From Clostridiales bacterium (GTDB lineage Bacteria > Bacillota > Clostridia > Oscillospirales > Acutalibacteraceae), in the NCBI GenBank assembly GCA_020860025.1, contig JAJBVC010000184.1, positions 1-19,556 on the forward strand: DNA of 19,556 nt. Reading direction: 5' to 3'. The notes under the pieces are model-generated. The model saw nothing but the letters and a program-made list of their open reading frames with translations, was not told the DNA's origin and ran no database searches. Both the position numbers and the translations under genes were made by a program. Positions within the stretch are counted from its first letter, which is position 1. Every line of letters begins with the position of its first letter. Positions 15,575 through 19,556 of this stretch are shown here, in pieces.

Positions 15575-16384
15575 TTATAAAAATATCTGCCGTGTTTCAA
15601 GTGTGGCGGTATCAAGAATTTTAACAGACGATTTGCAAAACTTATCGTATGAGTTACTGCCGCTGCCTGCGCACTGAATAAACTTAACTCCTTTAACGTA
15701 TGTTTCAAAGGAATTTTTATGGTCGTGTCCGAAAACGCACGCCTTGAGATTGTCCTTTAACTCATCAAGCGCACCTGTGTTTATAAGAGGAGGACACGGA
15801 CATTCGCCGAGCTTTCCCGTATATTCAATGCCTGTTTTGAATTTGTAATACTTTTTTCCGTCCTTAACGGAATTCGGCATTTTTACATCGTATTCGTCAA
15901 TTAAATCCATTATATCGGGTAAAATTATATGCTGAAAAAGAATTGCTTTTTTACCTGAAATCTGCGATTTTGCAAAGGCAATCTGCTCAGGCTTTAAGAC
16001 GTCGTAGAAGCTGCCGTCGCCGTCATAATACGAACCGCTGTCAAGAAATAAAAGAGTTTCTCCGTGCATATTCAAAATATAATCTCTGCCGTCTGTTTTG
16101 CAGTTCGGATATGATTTTAAAACGGAAAGTATTTCATTTTTGGTAGTTTTACATTCATCATCGTGATTGCCGAAAACCGTTGCAAAAGGTCTGCCGTTCG
16201 TTAAATCAAGTACCTGCCGAAGATACTTTTCATAATTATTCGGTGTTGACGGCCCGTGAACAGTATCGCCTAAAAATACAATTAAATCATACTCGGCATT
16301 TTCTGTTACCTTTTTAATTTTTAAAAGAGTAGACCTGCTGCCGTGCGGTTTATTATGCACATCGGCAATCAGCAATATTTTCAT
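15575..16384 (-). CDS. Calcineurin-like metallophosphoesterase
   Basis: A 269-residue soluble protein with all metal-binding motifs of the calcineurin-like phosphoesterase family in order: DVH (Asp8, His10), GDTVH (Asp40), GNHD (Asn73, His74), a later FQH and FGHDH near the C-terminus. It is a two-metal hydrolase of a phosphate ester; the substrate is unknown. There is no signal peptide, so it is likely cytoplasmic. GAGG lies upstream of the ATG at normal spacing. First gene of the probable operon with the two ABC exporter genes. Confidence 0.85.
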   Translation of the reverse strand: MKILLIADVHNKPHGSRSTLLKIKKVTENAEYDLIVFLGDTVHGPSTPNNYEKYLRQVLDLTNGRPFATVFGNHDDECKTTKNEILSVLKSYPNCKTDGRDYILNMHGETLLFLDSGSYYDGDGSFYDVLKPEQIAFAKSQISGKKAILFQHIILPDIMDLIDEYDVKMPNSVKDGKKYYKFKTGIEYTGKLGECPCPPLINTGALDELKDNLKACVFGHDHKNSFETYVKGVKFIQCAGSGSNSYDKFCKSSVKILDTATLETRQIFL

Positions 16385-16437
16385 ATGTAATCCTCATTTT
16401 ATCAACGGAGTCGCCCAAATATTGTAAAACTTATTTA

Positions 16438-16466
16438 ATTATATAACAAAGTAAGCGAAAAGACAA
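16438..16466 (-). promoter_or_regulatory. Predicted sigma-A promoter for the phosphoesterase-ABC operon
   Basis: Read on the - strand, TTGTCT (16461-16466) and a perfect TATAAT (16438-16443) are 17 bases apart, about 55 bases before the phosphoesterase ATG. The -35 box lies inside the terminator hairpin of the eda operon upstream. Confidence 0.65.
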
Positions 16467-16486
16467 TAATTAAATCTTTTCGCTTA
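16452..16486 (-). terminator. Terminator hairpin of the uxaC-kdgK-eda operon
   Basis: A perfect 12-bp stem (16452-16463 with 16475-16486, TAAGCGAAAAGA) with an 11-nt loop lies 31 bases after the eda stop. On the - strand it is followed by CTTTGTTATAT, a rather loose U-rich tail. Confidence 0.7.
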
Positions 16487-16517
16487 ACTGTTTATTCTCT
16501 TGATTTTTTATGCAAAA

Positions 16518-17174
16518 TTACTTTGCCATTTCGGCACGAGCTTCTTTAATTCTTTCAACAAAGAGCTTACCTGTTTGCGTAATCTTGTCATAGTCGCCTG
16601 TTTTGGCACCTGCAATCAATGATGAGCCTGCACCGCAAGCGATTGCACCGGCTTTAATCCAGTCCTTAACATTATTTACATCAACACCGCCTGACGGCAT
16701 CATAACGGCATTCGGAATAGGGCCGTGAATATCCTTAATAAATGCAGGGCCCGCAATATCTCCCGGGAATACTTTAAGAACGTCGGCACCGCATTCCATA
16801 GCGTGAACAGCCTCTGTAGGAGTGTATATACCCGGCATTGACGGAACACCGTAGCGGTTACACGTTCTTACCGTTTCCTCATCAAAATAAGGCGAAACAA
16901 TGTATTCTGCACCTGCAAGAATTGCAATACGTGCTGTAGCTGCGTCCATAACCGTACCTGCGCCGATGATGATTTCACCGCTGTTATATTTTGCTTTCAT
17001 AGCCTCAATCAGCTTATCAGCATGAGGAACAGTAAATGTAAGTTCAATAGCGGCAACACCGCCCGCAATACAAGCGTCTGTAATTTTTTCCGCCTGCTCT
17101 ATAGAGGTTGCACGAACTACCGCAACGATGCCAACCTCCTGAATTTTTGCCAAAGTTTCAATTTTGTTAGCCAT
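16518..17174 (-). CDS. eda: 2-keto-3-deoxy-6-phosphogluconate (KDPG) aldolase
   Basis: Class I aldolase (218 aa, TIM barrel) that splits KDPG into pyruvate and glyceraldehyde 3-phosphate, the last step of hexuronate breakdown. The Schiff-base lysine is Lys134 in LKVFPGD, the general base Glu44 is in AIELTF, and Arg21 in AVVRA binds substrate; GAGTVMD and MPSGGV also fit the family. GGAGG is close upstream of the ATG. It follows kdgK after 38 bases, so kinase and aldolase act in sequence. Homologous KHG or KDPGal aldolases cannot be excluded, but the neighbours favour KDPG. Confidence 0.93.
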   Translation of the reverse strand: MANKIETLAKIQEVGIVAVVRATSIEQAEKITDACIAGGVAAIELTFTVPHADKLIEAMKAKYNSGEIIIGAGTVMDAATARIAILAGAEYIVSPYFDEETVRTCNRYGVPSMPGIYTPTEAVHAMECGADVLKVFPGDIAGPAFIKDIHGPIPNAVMMPSGGVDVNNVKDWIKAGAIACGAGSSLIAGAKTGDYDKITQTGKLFVERIKEARAEMAK

Positions 17175-17212
17175 AACCTAACCTCCTGAATATATTTATA
17201 TTTATATTTTAT

Positions 17213-18310
17213 TTATCTTTGTACTCTTGCGCCTGCTCCGTTGACCTTTGCCTCAACCTCTTTGAGAGAAGCCATTGAAGTATCACCGGGAGTTGTCATT
17301 GCAAGTGCGCCGTGAACAACACCGTAATTTACCGCTTTTTGCGCATCCTGATAAGTCATAAGACCGTAAATCAAACCTGATGCAAACGAATCGCCGCCGC
17401 CTACACGATCCATAATTTCAAGTCCCGGATACTCGATTGATTTATAAATCTTTCCGTCAGCCCAGCAGATTGCTTTCCACTCGTTGACAGTCGCCGTTTT
17501 AACAGTACGCAGAGTTGTGGCGATTACCTTGAAATTGGGATAAGCCTTCGTTACGGTTTCAATCATTTTAAAATAGCCGTCCATATTAAGCTCTTTAAGG
17601 TCGGCGTCATTTCCTTCTACTTCAAATCCGAGTGAAGCTGTGAAATCCTCTTCATTGCCAATCATAACGTCAATATATTTTGCTATTTCCCTGTTTACCT
17701 CCTGCGCCTTTTTCTGACCGCCGATGTCTTTCCAAAGTGACGGACGATAATTAAGGTCATAAGAAACAACAGTTCCGTATTCCTTTGCTTTTTTAACAGC
17801 CTCGATAACAACCTGAGCCGCAGTTTCTGACAATGCAGCGTAAATTCCGCCTGTATGAAGCCAGCGTACGCCGAGAGTACCGAAGATATAATCCCAGTCA
17901 ATATCGCCCGGCTTTAACTGTGATGCCGCCGTATTACCTCTGTCGGAAGCGCCGACCGCTCCACGAATACCAAATCCACGTTCTGTAAAATTGATACCGT
18001 TTCTTACTGTTCTGCCGATACCGTCGTAAGGAACCCATTTGATAAGCGAAGTATCAACACCGCCCTGTAAAATCAAATCCTCAAGCAAATAGCCGACTTC
18101 ATTTTCGGCAAACGCAGTTACAACGCTTGTTTTTAAGCCAAAGCATCTGCGAAGTCCTCTTGCGACATTGTACTCTCCGCCGCCTTCCCAAGCACGAAAT
18201 GAACGGGCAGTTTTAATTCTGCCTTCGCCCGGGTCTAAACGAAGCATAATTTCGCCAAGCGAAATCTCGTCAAACATACATTCCTCTTTAGGTCTTAATT
18301 TCAAATCCAT
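17213..18310 (-). CDS. kdgK: 2-keto-3-deoxygluconate kinase (PfkB family)
   Basis: A sugar kinase of the ribokinase/PfkB family (365 aa) that phosphorylates 2-keto-3-deoxygluconate to KDPG. It has the N-terminal substrate-side glycine motif WEGGGEYNVARGL and the PfkB signature DRVGGGDSFASG with catalytic Asp307. The context, between uxaC and eda, supports KDG as substrate over another sugar. The start at 18310 has GGAGG 7 bases upstream. An in-frame ATG at residue 12 also has a GAGG before it and would give a shorter protein. The gene begins 14 bases after the uxaC stop. Confidence 0.9.
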   Translation of the reverse strand: MDLKLRPKEECMFDEISLGEIMLRLDPGEGRIKTARSFRAWEGGGEYNVARGLRRCFGLKTSVVTAFAENEVGYLLEDLILQGGVDTSLIKWVPYDGIGRTVRNGINFTERGFGIRGAVGASDRGNTAASQLKPGDIDWDYIFGTLGVRWLHTGGIYAALSETAAQVVIEAVKKAKEYGTVVSYDLNYRPSLWKDIGGQKKAQEVNREIAKYIDVMIGNEEDFTASLGFEVEGNDADLKELNMDGYFKMIETVTKAYPNFKVIATTLRTVKTATVNEWKAICWADGKIYKSIEYPGLEIMDRVGGGDSFASGLIYGLMTYQDAQKAVNYGVVHGALAMTTPGDTSMASLKEVEAKVNGAGARVQR

Positions 18311-18324
18311 TTTAAATCCTCCGA

Positions 18325-19556
18325 TTATTTAAAATTAAAATAATTTATTGCATTATTGTAGCTGATGCCCTGTACAATTTCTTTGAGGACATCATCATCG
18401 TTTGCATACCAGCCGTTTTCAACCCATCCTCCGATAAGGTTGCACATAATACGTCTGAAATATTCGTGACGGCCATATGATGTAAATGAACGGGAATCTG
18501 TTTCCATACCGATAAATTTACCGAGCACACCGAGATTGCCGAGTGTTTTCATCTGATTTAACATACCGTCCATAGTGTCAAGAAACCACCAAGCGGGCCC
18601 AAACTGAATTTTTGACTCAGCGTACGACGACTGAAAATTGCCGAGCATAGTACCGAGAACAACATTGTCCTTATCATTAAGATTAAATAAAATAGTTTTC
18701 GGCAGTTCATCTGTCCGATTAAGTGCGTCCAAAAATCTCGAAAGAGGCTGCGCTGTTTCAGCGTCACCTACCGAATCAAAGCCTGTATCGGCACCGAGCT
18801 TGTTATACATAAGCGTATTATTATTTCTCATAGCGCCAATGTGGATTTCCATAGCCCAGCCGAGCTGATGATATTTTTTGCCGAGAGCAATTAAAATCGG
18901 CGTTCTGTACTTATCACATTCGGAAAGTGTAATCCTCTCGCCGTTTACAGCCTTTTCGAAGATACTTTCAATTTCATCATCATCGGCAACAGAATAAGGA
19001 ACATAATCAAATGCCTGGTCTGAAACCCGACAACCGACGCTGTCAAAATAATCAGCTCTTTTAAGAAGCGCCGTTATAACATCCTTGTAGCTTTTAATCT
19101 CTACATTCGCAGCCGTACCAAGCTCTTTGATATAATCGGCAAAGCCGTCTAAATGAGCGTTTAACGCTTTATCGGGTCTGAAGCTCGGAAGCACTTTGCA
19201 GTCAAATCCGTCAACATCTTTGAGCAGCTTATGATACTTCAAATCATCAATCGGGTCGTCGGTTGTACAAACAACCTTTACATTGCTTTTGGCAATCAGG
19301 CTCTGCGGTCTGAAATCACCGTTTGCAATAGCGTTATTTGCTCTTTCGTATATATCCCCTGCCGTTTTTGCGTTTAACGGAGTGTCAATTCCAAAATAAC
19401 GCTGAAGCTCAATATGCGCCCAATGATAAAGCGGATTGCCTATACAATACTGAAGCGTATATCCGAATTTTTCAAATTTTTCTTTATCGGAAGCGTCGCC
19501 CGTACAGTATTTTTCCTCAACACCGCAGCTGCGCATTGCCCTCCACTTATAATGGT
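18325..19556 (-). CDS. uxaC: Glucuronate isomerase (uronate isomerase), 5' end beyond the window
   Basis: Uronate isomerase interconverts D-glucuronate with D-fructuronate and D-galacturonate with D-tagaturonate, the entry step of hexuronate catabolism. About 409 of the usual 465-470 residues are present. The frame is open to the right edge, reading HYKWRAMRSCGVEEKY there; the first Met in the window is therefore internal, not the start. Family segments seen are TGDASD, GNPLYHWAHIELQRYFGI, LGWAMEIHIGAMRNNN, FGPAWWFLDTMDGM and GMETDSRSFTSYGRHEYFRR. The N-terminal metal-binding HxH lies outside the window. First visible gene of the operon uxaC-kdgK-eda; any promoter is off the edge. Confidence 0.95.
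   Translation of the reverse strand, partial: HYKWRAMRSCGVEEKYCTGDASDKEKFEKFGYTLQYCIGNPLYHWAHIELQRYFGIDTPLNAKTAGDIYERANNAIANGDFRPQSLIAKSNVKVVCTTDDPIDDLKYHKLLKDVDGFDCKVLPSFRPDKALNAHLDGFADYIKELGTAANVEIKSYKDVITALLKRADYFDSVGCRVSDQAFDYVPYSVADDDEIESIFEKAVNGERITLSECDKYRTPILIALGKKYHQLGWAMEIHIGAMRNNNTLMYNKLGADTGFDSVGDAETAQPLSRFLDALNRTDELPKTILFNLNDKDNVVLGTMLGNFQSSYAESKIQFGPAWWFLDTMDGMLNQMKTLGNLGVLGKFIGMETDSRSFTSYGRHEYFRRIMCNLIGGWVENGWYANDDDVLKEIVQGISYNNAINYFNFK

Noticed and set aside
19534..19536. ATG as the start of uxaC
   Set aside because: The frame stays open to the window edge and encodes the family segment HYKWRAMRS, so this Met is internal and the gene is truncated by the window.

Overview
The window looks like a contiguous piece of chromosome from a low-GC anaerobic Firmicute (Clostridia; a gut or rumen Ruminococcaceae/Oscillospirales-type organism is my best guess). 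The reasons are strong AGGAGG ribosome binding sites, AT-rich codon use, tightly overlapping genes, an energy-converting [NiFe] hydrogenase and a hexuronate catabolism operon. Taxonomy is inferred, not proven.

Region 1 (1-9730, + strand) is one long operon for a membrane-bound group 4 (Ech-type) [NiFe] hydrogenase and its active-site maturation. It holds echA, echB, echC, echD, echE and echF, then hypF, hypC, hypD and hypE, and ends in a clear intrinsic terminator. EchE (Ni-Fe site), EchC (proximal [4Fe-4S]), EchD and EchF (ferredoxin-like electron entry) form the peripheral arm. EchA and EchB form the ion-translocating membrane arm. HypF/HypE make the CN ligands and HypC/HypD assemble the Fe(CN)2CO unit. 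hypA, hypB and a maturation protease are not in the window, and EchE ends right after its last Cys motif, so it should not need the protease. Two features stand out. The echA frame stops early while its expected C-terminal segment continues in the -1 frame, directly after an A_AAA_AAG heptamer. EchF is about twice the usual size, with a duplicated two-cluster module giving four [4Fe-4S] motifs.

Region 2 (9731-11896) has a near-consensus sigma-A promoter driving an NfeD-like protein and a stomatin/QmcA-type SPFH protein, a classic membrane-microdomain pair. A composite hairpin follows, then a small two-helix membrane protein of unknown function, then a perfect 14-bp hairpin between the convergent transcription units.

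Region 3 (11897-16466, - strand) encodes a calcineurin-like metallophosphoesterase followed by two overlapping ABC exporter half-transporters, probably a heterodimer of unknown substrate. Its apparent promoter overlaps the terminator hairpin of the upstream operon.

Region 4 (16452-19556, - strand) is a hexuronate operon: uxaC (5' end beyond the right edge), kdgK and eda. These carry out the first and the last two steps of glucuronate/galacturonate breakdown to pyruvate and glyceraldehyde 3-phosphate. The middle enzymes (uxuA/uxuB or uxaA/uxaB) are not in the window. No tRNA, rRNA, CRISPR array or insertion sequence was found.
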